Assembly: GCF_017916325.1 (NCBI RefSeq)
Contig: NC_090170.1
Span: forward strand, 1,421,001-1,485,000
Length of the DNA: 64,000 bases
Origin: Leishmania martiniquensis
Taxonomy: Eukaryota; Euglenozoa; Kinetoplastea; Trypanosomatida; Trypanosomatidae
Direction of reading: 5' to 3'
Numbering within the stretch: the first letter of the stretch is position 1; every line of letters begins with the position of its first letter. Made by a program: the position numbers and the translations under genes. Positions 10,466 to 21,131 of this stretch are shown one piece after another. Below the pieces are notes generated by a model, which saw only the letters and a list, made by a program, of their open reading frames with translations, had not been told where the DNA came from and made no database searches.

Positions 10466-11680
10466 TGTTTCCCTCGGCTGGAAACAGTACCCCACTCGGG
10501 TACAGGCACAGGTGAACGTGACGAACACACGAATACAAATCACGATGACCGGTGCCCACGGCCTGTGCGAAAAACCGGAGAGGTCGGGGAAAGTACAGAA
10601 GCAGATGATGACGTGAGGAAAAACAACGTGGAAGAGAGGCGCGCCGCGCTCTCATCGCAGTCGCGTGAGCATCTACTGCGACAAAGTGGGCACACACGCA
10701 TGTGATCTGCCCTTAGAGTGCATCCCAACATCCAGTCACTGCCTTTATACCTCAGGAAAAGTGAGGTTTCCTTCGTATTTTTTTACGCTTTCGTGCACCA
10801 CCCTTGCCTGGTCACCTACGCACGTCACTCGAGCGAGCCGCCTCGCGACGGCCGCGCACCTGTGCAGAAGGCAAGCGCCAGCCACGGCAGTGTGTCTTGT
10901 GCCCTACACGCCGGCCAGCGGCCCGGCCTAGAGGACCCGGATCTCGTCGCCTTTCCGCAGATGGCCGGTGTCGGCTGTGGTGTGGCCTGCGGTCATTCGA
11001 GGACGTGCTCGTTGTGGGGATGGCGCGTTGAACGGAAGAGAAACAGAAAAAGTGTACGGGGCTGCGGGCGTCAGGGAGGGGGGAAGGAGAGGCGGTGCTT
11101 TGGTTCCGTGAAGACACCCACACAGTCACTCATGGAGGGGGAGTGCAAGCTCTTACCTGGCGGGTAAGAGCGTAAGGCGCAGGTGGCGAAGGGAAGAGCA
11201 CAAGAAGATTAAGGTAGCCGAGGCCAATGCGCGGCTACGTTTTCCTTGGCTCCTTGCCCCTAGAAACACATGCACGCACGCGCATCACACGGGAAGGGGA
11301 CTCGAGCAAGCCATCCACGTCGCATGGGAGAAGGCTAAGGGAGAAGGGAAAAAAAAACAGCGGTGCGAGAGCGAAATTGTCAACAAAATGGTCTCACTTT
11401 TGGGCGCGTGATCGTACAGCGACGAGCGGAATAGACCAGCAGAAAAAAAGTGCCAAGGCCCAAAGCACTATTGGCGGCCGTGATAGGTTCACACACGAAG
11501 GACTCTAGCGAACTGTTGCAGGCGCGGTGGCCGAAGGGCGAGATGCGGACAACATGGCGCAGTACTTCTCTTATTTTGTCCCCCACGAATACCATGCCGA
11601 TACGATCCTCGGCGGCTGCGCAAGTACGTCATGCGGCGCCACACGCACCTCCTCCGCCTCTGTCGAGCAGGTCACTTCCA
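10466..11680. other. Intergenic region with a dispersed repeat
   Basis: About 1.2 kb upstream of the acidic-protein gene. It contains the 234-bp repeat at 10820-11053 and short A-rich runs (11347-11357). No gene was recognised. Confidence 0.5.
10820..11053. repeat. Dispersed 234-bp repeat, SIDER-like (copy b)
   Basis: This segment, from CACGTCACTCGAGCGAG to AGAAACAGAAAAAG, is nearly identical to the reverse complement of 25241-25475, 14 kb away. The match ends at an A-rich tract, which is what a retroposon 3' end would look like in this orientation. Both copies lie in non-coding parts of the cluster. Assignment to the SIDER class is inference from size, composition and host lineage. Confidence 0.6.
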
Positions 11681-12085
11681 TTATAAAGGTGCGCGTCCGG
11701 GTCGTAAGACAAGTTGCCTTGGATACATAGCAAAGTCGCCTCCGCTGCGCAGCGCTGAGCATCTGCAGAGGCTCTCTGCTGTCTCGTGAGACCCGGTTCC
11801 ACTGCCGCTACCCGTATTCTTCTGCGGCGATCCGCGCCAAAGAAGCGTTGAGCTCGCGCGAAGCTGCGTGACCCAAACAGACAACGAGGAGGCTCCAGCA
11901 GAGCTGCTCTTCGCTCCAGTACTGCCGCCAGGGACTTCTTGCTGCGGCAGGAGTTTCACTGCCTCGATGGACTGCACGAACCGCGCGGTGAGCGCCGTGG
12001 CGTAATCCTCCTCGAGCCTAATGAAAGCGTACGCTGCGGCTCCCCCCCTGTTTCCCCAATTACAGGAGAAACTCGTGTGGCTTTG
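11681..12085 (-). pseudogene. Possible coding remnant with an RRM-like stretch
   Basis: A stop-free reading of 135 codons without a good ATG. Its middle reads GNRGGAAAYAFIRLEEDYAT, followed by ALTARFVQSIEAV. This resembles the last strand-helix-strand part of an RRM or another small alpha/beta fold, and is less repetitive than the surrounding frames. The reading becomes low-complexity (Ser/Gly) afterwards. It may be the decayed end of an old gene. The resemblance is weak. Confidence 0.2.
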
Positions 12086-14311
12086 CTATCGGCGACACAA
12101 GCGATGGGGTCGCAGGCCCATCGGCGTCGCCAACACAGCGATGGTGGCGCGAGCCTGCCGGTGCAAGCTTTGGTGCAGATCCGCCGATGTTGACCAGTGA
12201 AGCTTGCGGTGGCCGCACGATAACCCGCAGCTGAGCGCAGCACTCCAGCCGCAGCACACTTGAGCACGAGAAGGGCTGCCTTTAGCGTCACTGTTCCACC
12301 GCGGGGGGTAGCACCCCAAGACAAAGGAGGGCGATGTCCGCAGATGGCATGCTGAGGAGCAGCGGGTGCCGCGTGCGCGAGTTACAGCGGCACTGAACCG
12401 ATTAATCGGTTCGTAGGCGGAGGACAGGGTAGGGGTAATACGACCCGCCTCCGAGCCTTGTGCAACAGCTGCTGCTTCCCATGACGTCCGTGAGGACGGA
12501 AGTGCGGTACTGCTGCGACTGAACAAGGGGAGCCGAGGATGTGGAGAGCCATGCAGGGGTAGCTGGGGCCGACACGAGTGCAGCGACGCCGGGCGCTGCC
12601 GCAACGGCTACGTAGCATTGGAATACGTTGCAGCAGCGGGCCATGGCGCGATATCCAACCCATTGGGAGAGGGTGAGAAAGCGGACTGTGAAGAGGCGCT
12701 TGTGGCTCTGCCGGGCTAGACGTGCTCTCGAGAAAACGACCGAGAGCAGCGGGGCGGCAGTTTCAGTGGTCAGCCCCTCCATTAGCTTGCAGGGTAAACG
12801 GGACGTTACCCCCGCGTTCTTAGAGGAAAGGCACGCCCCCACCCCCTCCGACGCCTACACGAGTAGAAGCTGTGGCACCGGGGGACGCTGTTGTGACGGA
12901 CTCTGTCTTGGCATACAGGCCACCGCCGCTTACGAGCAGTGCGCGCAAAGGTGAGGAGCTACTAGCCGCCTTGCTGAGGCTGCAGATGCGCCGATCAGGT
13001 ATGCCGCTTCATCTACGAGAGCCTTTCCTGAAACTGAGCTTTTCGGGGGTAAAGGTATCGTCGAGACCGAGGTGGCCCTCAGCGTCTCCGCTTGTGCTAG
13101 ATGCCGACAGCCGGCGCCATCATCCTGGGCGATCGTGCGTGCGGCAGGGGAGGTGTCGACTGACTCGACGAAATCGGCTTTGCCGCAGGTGGGGCGCCAA
13201 TATCCGCGCCCGCGGGGACTGGAAGGCGCTGATAATGGGGGGACGCGGTGAAAAGCACACCACCATTCATCGCAGGCCTCTTCACTTGGCTCTGCGACAA
13301 ATAGCGGATGGTAGGCCCCCGGAACACTCAAACGCGCCTGGCGCCGTCGCGGCTATCGTGGCCTCATCTTTTCCATTTCGACGAGGGAAAACACGGTAGC
13401 GTACACCAGCGGCGGAGCGCCGGAAGAAGGGGAGCCGCGCCCCGGCAGGACTGTGGGAGTGAGCCCCGTGAAGAGGGCCAGGTAGGCTCGCGTCTGCTGT
13501 CATGCATCTGTAAAGACGCGTGCGAGGGCTTCCAGTAGGGGGACAGTCGGCGGCTTTGCCACAGTCCACTTCATCACTCCGCTGAGTCTCGACAACGCCC
13601 AGTCATCGAAGCGAGCCGGCATCGGAGAGCGCTGGCGGCACGTCGCCCATCGTAAAGATGGGTAGATGTGGAGAGAGTGAGAGGGTAGCGTACTGATGCG
13701 GCATTGTCGCCGCGCGAGTACAAGGACGGCGGACAGAGACAGGAGACACGACGACGCGAAACATGAGGTGGCTCAAAGGGTACCAAAGGGAGGCATCATT
13801 GAAGAGCACTTGCTGAGAAGGGTAACATCGGCTCGACTTTCGCAACCCGAGAGAGACGACTTAACAGAATAGCGGCGTGATATGAACTGCGCCTTTTTTC
13901 GTTGTTGCTCTTCCGATCAGAGAGTATGCAAAGTTGAATGTCCTCTGTCAAGCAGAGGCCGGCCCCGGCACGGAAGAAGCCGGGTCTGAGCTACATCCTG
14001 CAGATGCTCTCGCGAATGTGTACGTAGATGCAGAGAGAGACGTGGCCGGCTGATGCACACGGTCAAACCGCCCGGTCCCTTCGCCCACCTGTTGCCTCTC
14101 TCCCCCCGCCTCCCTCGTGTTTTCTAACCACTCGCGCGCTTCGGGACGGAGGAGCGTGAAGGTAGCCTGCGCAGATGAGCCTCCTAACGAAGACAAAAGG
14201 GAAGCTCGTGTTTCTGATTGGGCTCTGTTGAATATTTCTCCTTTGGATCGGTCGCTCTCGCAGGCGCACGTCTCGCTAAAGCTCCTGCGGCGGGCGGAGT
14301 CAGGGACTGAT
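12086..14311. other. Gene-poor stretch, possibly decayed coding DNA
   Basis: About 2.2 kb with many overlapping frames of 60-170 codons on both strands and none convincing. Its composition is more balanced (fewer simple repeats) than the usual spacers, suggesting old coding sequence. No recognisable protein was found. Confidence 0.35.
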
Positions 14312-15882
14312 TCAGCGCCGAAAGAACTTCGCCTCCATTCTACCCCGATGACCCAGCCTCGCTGTGTAGGGCACAACGAGCCCTTCTCTCAACATCTTTG
14401 CTTTGAGAAGAGCCTCGTCCACAAAGACACGATCCTGTGGGCGTGCCGAGCCGCGCGGCCGAATAAACGCACAGCGGCCATGCACCTCGCACACCGTTCC
14501 ACTCGCATCTGCGACGTCCGGTGTGTGGTTGAGGAAGCGTGGGCACCGAGCTTCGATGTAGACGAGCCCGCACAGAGGGCACTTTGCTGGTTTGAAGAAC
14601 TCGTCGTGGCGGAATGGTGCGTGAGCCCCACCGGAGCGGGCAGCGAGGGCGTTCAACGAGGCAACATTCGATGCGTCACGGGACAGCGAAACGAAGGAAC
14701 TCGGAGGTGGTGCCTTTCCGTCGCTCTCAGAATTCAGTAGCCCAGCACGATATCCCTGGGCACTTCTGCGCCCCTTTCCCGCCTCCAGTCGGTCGACGCG
14801 TTAGGTTGGGCCGCCGCGGTCGCCGAACTCTGCGGTGTCGGCGGCAGCGAGAGCGTGGTGCCAGCTGTCCCAAATGTCACCCGTCGACGCCCGAGTCCCG
14901 GTGTGGCAGCAATGCCGCACTCCAGGCCGCTCGCTCGACGCCGCAGTGTATACAGTAGCGCTCGAGGTGGGCATGAGCCCGATTCCGCGCGCGACATTCC
15001 CAGCTGACAGAGATGCGCGTCGCCTGCATTCTTGGTCGTAAGCTGAGAAAGCTGCCACACACAGCGGCACGCACCTGCGTCGTTGTTGGAGCTGCTGTGC
15101 TCCTTACACGTCCAGGAGCCCTTGTTGTCTCAAAAAAGGTACAGATCGGGTGGATGGGTGCCGAGACACTCGTGGTGCACCTCAACCGGGCTGAAGCGGC
15201 CCTGCGCGGTGTGGCTGAAGGCGTCTTGTGCGCCTGTCGCCTCCACCCCCCCCACACACACCCCACCTCACACACACACACAGTCAACGTGTGCGAGGAT
15301 GCTTCTTAGCAGAGATGCAAGACGGCGCGCGGTGAGATGGAGAGTCACGAGCGAAGTCAGTGGACGGCTTGCCCGAGCGGCGTGATGACGTCCATGCGCA
15401 CGGATAACCACGCAGCAGTGACTATGCTGCGCCACTCGCGCCGCACACGTGACAGCGTCCTCTCGATGATTGGCCGCCTCTCAAGATATGCGCGAGCATC
15501 GGTGTCCGCTGCGGTGCCGGGAGAGTCGTTGCCATCAGATGCTGGCGCGTTTGTTGTCACCGACACAAGCGGTGGCAATATTGCTTGCACTGAATTCTCC
15601 GTAAGCAGCAACTTTGTCGCGCAGCATCCCTCCAGCACCTCGCTTTTGTGCAGGAGCGTGACAGCAGTCCTCTGCCGCTGGGCGCTGCCGTCGCTGCATG
15701 TTTCCGGCTGCGGTATCAACGCCACGTACGCTGCGCAGTACGGACAGACGGCGCGGCCCGCGTAGCGCACAGGTAAACGCGCACTGCAGCCGTCACAGCA
15801 GCGCTGAGGCAGCAAACAGGCACCCTTCTCCCCTTAGCTTGCAGCACATCCATCGCAGTGCTGTGGGTGGAGCGGGGTGCTG
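14312..15882 (-). pseudogene. Decayed continuation of the zinc-finger gene (frameshifted, stops)
   Basis: Directly after the stop of the large zinc-finger gene the minus strand still encodes Cys-x2-Cys ribbons, but in shifted frames. In the frame offset by one nucleotide, 15837-15923 reads WCFHC with a following HCDGC. A TAA at 15834-15836 interrupts it. The same frame then reads CCDGC...VCPYC at 15735-15800 and stays open to a TGA at 15357. Further remnants are YCIHC near 14.97 kb and KCPLCGLVYIEARCP near 14.58 kb, in two other frames. The spacing CxxC-x13-CxxC copies that of the intact fingers upstream. This looks like the former 3' part of the gene, broken by indels and stops. Assembly error is the alternative. 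Confidence 0.4.
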
Positions 15883-18800
15883 TCACCGCCTGCAAGCATG
15901 CGATGACAGTGAAAGCACCAGCGGTAGACATGTGGCTGTCGTTGGCTCTGCAACGCCTGGGGTGACGGCGAATCCCGCATGACTTTCCGCAGCGACCACC
16001 TGCTCAGAGAGCGACGCTGCTTTTGCGGAGTCGCTGCGGTGAGCGAAAGGATCCGAGGTGCTGCCGCAGCCCCGACAGGCCATCGCAAACGGGTTTGCTT
16101 CCTCGCGGCCGCAGCGGCCGCACACGCGCGGAACGCCCACCGGCTCCCGGCACACAGCCTTTGGAAGACACTCCACCTGCGGGCATGATGGGCAAACGTG
16201 CTCCAGCGAGCTACGTCGCTGATGGCAGCCCATGCAAATCCACACGGTGCTGTGCCTTTCAGCATGGTCCGCTTTGAAGCGGCCGCACTCGTGACAGACG
16301 CCAACAGCCGCCATGTACGCGGTGGCTGCCCGCGTCGCAGTCGAAGCAGCACCGCATGCCAGCCCCCTGTGAAACTCGTTGCTGAAACAGCACCCTGGTA
16401 TTGCTGGTGCAGACGCCGTCCCGCTCTTCAAGTCGGCGGCGGCGTCTTGCTGGATGCACGGTCCTGTTGGTTGTCCACAACGGAAGCACATGAGTGTCTG
16501 TCTCGCTGGATTGCGGGCCCCACAGTCGCGGCACTGCCACGCCTTGCGGGCCACCGCCCCGGCTGTCAACGCCTTGGGCACCCGTGTCTGACCACAGCAG
16601 CGGCACTGGCGCAGCCTTTCATCCTGCGCGTAGCCACAGGCACCACACAACACGTAACTGTACCGCAGCGCTGAGCACACGCAGTAATTGTAGCGATTGC
16701 TGTTCAGCCGGCCGCAAACGATGCACGTCCACAGCCGGAGCGATGGGGAGAGGCGACTTGCGCGACTCCAAATGGCGTCGCCGTCAATGCGCCAGAGGGC
16801 CGCGAGGTGATCGAATGTGGCGGGCGAGCCAAAGTCTCTGGCGTAGCAGAGTGTGTAGTAGCAGAGGAACGGGGCGCCGTGCGTAGAGGCGTCCGCCCGG
16901 CAGAGCAGCTCTTGCAGACAGAGACTCTGCTCCGCACTTGAGCGGAGCGCTGAGACAAGAGCAGCTGTCAGCGGCACGGCGTAATCGCGTAGATGTAGTG
17001 CTGTTTCAACAAGCTCGAAAATCATGTCAGCATTGAGCTCGTCGCCCACGTAGCCCAAGATGGCCCGGAATACCGGGACGACGCGCCCTACTATCTCACA
17101 AGGAGGAGCTCTCGGTACCGTTTTTGCGACTCCCCACGCATGCTGTTGCCTCGCTATCTTCCACATTCGATCGCACACGCCTGCCAACACTGACTCGACA
17201 TAGGTGCTGACGAACAACCCCGCATTATGAAACCCGACGAGGGCGGCGTACAATCGCTCTATGTCGTCAACGCTGCCCTCCTGCCCCACTAACCGACTCA
17301 CAGCTGCCATGGACTCCACTGCAGCTGGTGGCAGCGATGGCCACCCATCCGGACGGGAGGCGCCCAGTGCCTCCAGCGCGACCACCGCCCCAGAGACGTT
17401 GCGCAGTAACACCTGCGATAAGACGGAGTACGGCGTCTCGCTAAATGCAGAGGGTGGCGTACCTGAGACTGTCGGCGTGGGCTCTTCATAGAGAGAGCGG
17501 ACGACGTGCGGGAATCCAAGTGCGTTCAGTGCGGCAGCTGCGTTCGACACTGCTGTCTCTAATTGCTTCGAGTCGCGGCCAGAGTTCCGCACTGCATTGT
17601 GTGCGTGCAGGAGCGCCTCAACTCCTGCCTTGGCTGCAGCAGGCGAAATGTACGTTGTCAGTGAAATGCCTTGCTGGGTGGCGTGGGTGACGCAAACACG
17701 GCAGTGCGCGAGGAAGCGCTGCGCTACCACTGCTGAGGCAAGTCCTTCCTCGCGAAAGTATTGATAAGCAGCCAGCAGCACGGTAAACGGTGTCTGCTTG
17801 AGGGCTGTCATGGCAAGTATGGCGCAATCGTGGCGGGTGCGGTCGTCCATGTGGCGCGGAATCCGGCACAGACAGCACTGATGAATTTGGAGGCGTGCCG
17901 CTGGAGTGACAGCAGAAGCGCCGCCCGCGCCATCCGTGCGTCGATCACTCGAGGAAGCGGTGAGCACTTGCACAATCTGCTGCAGACACACCTTGATCGC
18001 CCTATCGCTCATGAACGCACGCCACCTGCATGCACCGTGCAAGTCCTCTTCCGCTTGTGATGTGCAGAGGGCAGCAGTTGCACTCGTGGACACCGCACTA
18101 CCGTCACCCGCCACGATATCGGGGTGGCGTACGCGCACTTGGCACGCCTGCACCACCGTCGACAGAAGCGCTGGCGACGAGGCCCTCACCACGCGCCGCA
18201 CCACCGACTCCATCTTTGGAAGCAACGGTGCAGAAGAGCTCTTCCCCCGCGCGCAGCTACGCGCGAGCAACTCCATCAACTGCATGACTGCGTCCGCCGC
18301 CTCCGCTTCCGGCCACGAAGCGAGACGGCAGATGTGGCCGAGAAGCGCCTCTTCCCATTTGCTTTCGGCTGACGAGACCGCAGACAGTGGCGACGGGTTG
18401 CCTCTCGGGGCGCTGCTATGGAATCTGCTGCACAGGAGTCTCACGAAAGGATGCATGAAGCTTCTCCATAGATAGGTCTCGCTGGCCACCCCCGCCGCTG
18501 ATGCAGAAGGCGGCGACATCGCAGTGCAAGCGACAGTACTCTGAAGCTCTTCCATGATGGACATAGCCTGCATGTGGCGTTCCATTGGCGAGGACGCAAC
18601 AGCTCCAAAGAAGATGGACGCGAAGCTGCACATCTCTTCAGAAAAAAGGCGCGGGCAGGCACCTATGATGTAATTCCGTCGCAGCCGTGTGGCTACGGAC
18701 GCGGCTGCTCTCGACCAGGAAAGCGGCGCTGAGATGCGCAGCACCTGGTCAAGCACCTCACGCGTCGGAGGCACACGCGGGGGTATAAACAAGCGCGCGA

Positions 18801-19146
18801 GCGCTGCCGCTCTTGGTCTTCTGTAGCCCCAGGTCGGTGTCCCTGCCTCTCGGCGGGCAAGAGCCGCAGGTCTCTCCGACGCGTAGGAGCGCCGCATCGA
18901 CGCGAAGGTCTCATAAGGAATGCAGCGAGCTCGGCGCATCACCCGCCTCTGGAGAGAGGCGCCTCCAGCACAGCCCGCGGCTGCAGGCGACCAGCATAGC
19001 GCTGCTAACGCGGATGCTGAGTCTTCTCTGCGTTTCATGCCTGGCCTCCTCTTGTGGACCGCGAGCGCATCGGAGAAAGGCACCGATCGATGAGAGAGGG
19101 ACGGAGAGGGCTGCAAAGAGGCACACTGTTCACCGTCGCAACACAT
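15883..19146 (-). CDS. Large protein with C-terminal RanBP2-type zinc fingers
   Basis: The 1087-residue protein has an Arg/Ala-rich N-terminus that could be a mitochondrial presequence (especially from MKRREDSASALAALCW, residue 36) and a long helical middle without recognised domain. At least five zinc-ribbon modules follow. Finger 1 is WTCIVCGRLN...YCVC (Cys808, 811, 822, 824). Finger 2 uses Cys834, 837, 848 and 851. Finger 3 is WQCRDCGARN...CFRC (Cys872, 875, 887, 890). A composite module has CxxC pairs at 951/954, 971/974 and 985/988. Finger 5 uses Cys1009, 1012, 1024 and 1027. W-x-C-x2-C-G-x-x-N is the RanBP2-type signature, typical of single-stranded RNA or ubiquitin binding. In trypanosomatids, proteins of this kind often act in mitochondrial RNA processing, but that is inference. 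The ORF seems to have lost more fingers beyond its stop. Confidence 0.75.
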   Translation of the reverse strand: MCCDGEQCASLQPSPSLSHRSVPFSDALAVHKRRPGMKRREDSASALAALCWSPAAAGCAGGASLQRRVMRRARCIPYETFASMRRSYASERPAALARREAGTPTWGYRRPRAAALARLFIPPRVPPTREVLDQVLRISAPLSWSRAAASVATRLRRNYIIGACPRLFSEEMCSFASIFFGAVASSPMERHMQAMSIMEELQSTVACTAMSPPSASAAGVASETYLWRSFMHPFVRLLCSRFHSSAPRGNPSPLSAVSSAESKWEEALLGHICRLASWPEAEAADAVMQLMELLARSCARGKSSSAPLLPKMESVVRRVVRASSPALLSTVVQACQVRVRHPDIVAGDGSAVSTSATAALCTSQAEEDLHGACRWRAFMSDRAIKVCLQQIVQVLTASSSDRRTDGAGGASAVTPAARLQIHQCCLCRIPRHMDDRTRHDCAILAMTALKQTPFTVLLAAYQYFREEGLASAVVAQRFLAHCRVCVTHATQQGISLTTYISPAAAKAGVEALLHAHNAVRNSGRDSKQLETAVSNAAAALNALGFPHVVRSLYEEPTPTVSGTPPSAFSETPYSVLSQVLLRNVSGAVVALEALGASRPDGWPSLPPAAVESMAAVSRLVGQEGSVDDIERLYAALVGFHNAGLFVSTYVESVLAGVCDRMWKIARQQHAWGVAKTVPRAPPCEIVGRVVPVFRAILGYVGDELNADMIFELVETALHLRDYAVPLTAALVSALRSSAEQSLCLQELLCRADASTHGAPFLCYYTLCYARDFGSPATFDHLAALWRIDGDAIWSRASRLSPSLRLWTCIVCGRLNSNRYNYCVCSALRYSYVLCGACGYAQDERLRQCRCCGQTRVPKALTAGAVARKAWQCRDCGARNPARQTLMCFRCGQPTGPCIQQDAAADLKSGTASAPAIPGCCFSNEFHRGLACGAASTATRAATAYMAAVGVCHECGRFKADHAERHSTVWICMGCHQRRSSLEHVCPSCPQVECLPKAVCREPVGVPRVCGRCGREEANPFAMACRGCGSTSDPFAHRSDSAKAASLSEQVVAAESHAGFAVTPGVAEPTTATCLPLVLSLSSHACRR

Positions 19147-20453
19147 AAACGCCCGAACACGAAGAGACCAACTAAAGATGTGTACGAATAGACCGTCCGG
19201 TAGGAAGAGGCCTCCGTCGCTTCAACAGCTGCTGGAAGGACGCGGTAAACAATGATGCACGCATGAGCCGCTTCCGCTGCCACGCATTATTTGCCACCGC
19301 CCCCCACCCTCCAGCTTCCCCCCTTCCCCGAATCCTCTTAAAAATAAAAAGAGTAAGACAGTCTGTGTGTAGCGGCCGCACAGCAGTCGAAAAAGTTCAA
19401 AGACAGCGATGGGCGCAAGGGAATAAGCCGACAAGGCAGAGACGTACATGTGCACACACATCCAACGGTTCGCTTTCCACCAACGATAATAATAAATGGA
19501 AAAGGGAAAGACGGAGAAGGGCAAACGGAGAGGCGGGCGGTGGCGCACCCACGTGCTGCAACGCCCGTGGAACGAGGGGCGAAGCTAGTGAGGCGTTGCT
19601 GGCGCGCAGTGATTGCCCCCTCCGCGAGCGTGTGATGCAACGCCTCTTCTGCGCAGCGCAAAGTGAGGTGGAGGAAGGGGAGAGTTTCTGAAGTGCAGTG
19701 CGGCGCAGTAGAGAGAGCGGAGGGGGAGGGGGTTGAAGTGCGAGAGCCAGACAACTGGAGGCAACAGAAAGACGCGAGGGAAGCATACAGCCGAGCTTGT
19801 GTACACGAATCAGCGCCAGCACGGGCAACTCAGTACTTTCAAAGTAAGACCGATCACTGAAGACCGGACGCCGGCGCTGCCGAGCGGGGAGGCGAGTGGC
19901 CAGAGGGGTGAGGTGGCGACGGAACGAAGAGGGAGAGGAGAGGGGGCCACGGCGCTCCTTTCCGTTTCCTCCATCAGCAGTCAGCTCTCCGATGAGGTCA
20001 CCGTGAGTTTGGGTATTTGGCAAGCAGCGCTGACCGCGCCGCACTCGAGCGCTTTGACGCAGTATCGCTAGACTTCCAATGTCTTCTCGCTTTGCCGCGT
20101 AGAGCCCCCACCTGGTAGCTGCTTGGCCGATGCGTGAATGAGGGTGTTGGACATTCGCAGGCAGTGTGCGAGATGAAGGCCGTGTTGGAGTGCTACGGGG
20201 GCCCAATAGACAAACGCCGAGGCGCACCGCGGCGCATAGCGCAGACGACCCGCAAAATACGAGTGACGACGCCGGCAAAAAGTAGAAAGCAGATGAATCG
20301 TATAGAGGCGGCCCTGCCACTCCGTGAGAACGAACGGGGGTGGGGGGATGCAGCAGCAACTGACTTTTTTTAAAGTACACCAGCACCCCTCTGTGTGCGC
20401 CGATCTGTGGCACTGCCCCGCACCCTCTCGTCTTCGCCGCCTGCAATCCGTGG
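19147..20453. other. Intergenic region upstream of the zinc-finger gene
   Basis: About 1.3 kb. It contains purine-rich tracts on the plus strand (pyrimidine-rich in the transcript), such as 19500-19540 and 19700-19735. A 374-codon minus frame crosses 19397-20521, but it overlaps the NDUFB7-like gene and is Ser/Pro/Leu low-complexity, so it was not called. Confidence 0.5.
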
Positions 20454-21131
20454 CTAAGCGGCCTGTGGTCGCTTCTCCTCTGGGAGAGGAAATCCTGGCA
20501 CCATATCGTGCACAATCTCATCTGGAATGAGCTTATGACCGTAGGCGCTAGTCATGGTGCCCTTCTCCCAGTTTGTGGGCGAGAACTCGGAGCGCATGAG
20601 GGAGCGGTTCGGCTCCCGCCACATGACCGGGTTCGCTGGGTCCTTCTCATCCCACCCGCTAAGTCGCTGCGACGTTGCCAAATTCCAGTAGTAAGACGGC
20701 ATGTAGTATGGAATCCCAAGGTACAGAATGCTAGGGAAAAACTTCTTGTCCTCCGCGGTGTAGTCCTTCGTCAGCTCCATGAACTTGCTCTTGAGCAGCT
20801 GCAGGCGGTACGTCTCGTGAGCCCTGCATACCATCCAAGCCTCCTCAAACTCGTGGCAGTTTACCGTACCCCAGGTTACCGGCTTCAAGTTCCGCATGCA
20901 ACGATGGAAGGGAATCCAGCGGTGCACGCAGTGATCACGATAGACAATGGGCACCTGGTTCAGCTCCATGAAGTCACGCGACACCGTCATTGGACGACGT
21001 TGATGGCCACGATCGGCTCCGAACGGGTCCAGCTTATTCCACAGCAACGGGTTATCGTACGGCCCCAGATTGACGGGCGGCATCGACTCCCCCGGCTTGG
21101 CCGTAGCCAAGTCTTTGAGGTACTCCGTCAT
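20454..21131 (-). CDS. NDUFB7-like (B18) twin-CX9C subunit of mitochondrial complex I
   Basis: The 225-residue protein carries a twin CX9C motif, Cys68-x9-Cys78 (CVHRWIPFHRC) and Cys92-x9-Cys102 (CHEFEEAWMVC), followed by RAHETYRLQLLKSKF. The order CX9C, short linker, CX9C, then a charged helix matches NDUFB7/B18, an accessory subunit on the intermembrane-space face of NADH:ubiquinone oxidoreductase. The motif forms a disulfide-linked helical hairpin imported by the Mia40/Erv1 route. About 100 residues follow the helix (PYYMPSYYWNLATSQRLSGW and on), far more than in animals, which is usual for kinetoplastid complex I subunits. The start is the first ATG (MTEYLKDLAT). Other twin-CX9C families are possible, but the CHEFEEAW...CRAHE segment fits NDUFB7 best. 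Confidence 0.7.
   Translation of the reverse strand: MTEYLKDLATAKPGESMPPVNLGPYDNPLLWNKLDPFGADRGHQRRPMTVSRDFMELNQVPIVYRDHCVHRWIPFHRCMRNLKPVTWGTVNCHEFEEAWMVCRAHETYRLQLLKSKFMELTKDYTAEDKKFFPSILYLGIPYYMPSYYWNLATSQRLSGWDEKDPANPVMWREPNRSLMRSEFSPTNWEKGTMTSAYGHKLIPDEIVHDMVPGFPLPEEKRPQAA

Noticed and set aside
19397..20521. Minus-strand frame of 374 codons between the zinc-finger and NDUFB7-like genes
   Set aside because: It overlaps the 3' end of the NDUFB7-like gene, has low-complexity composition and no recognisable domain.
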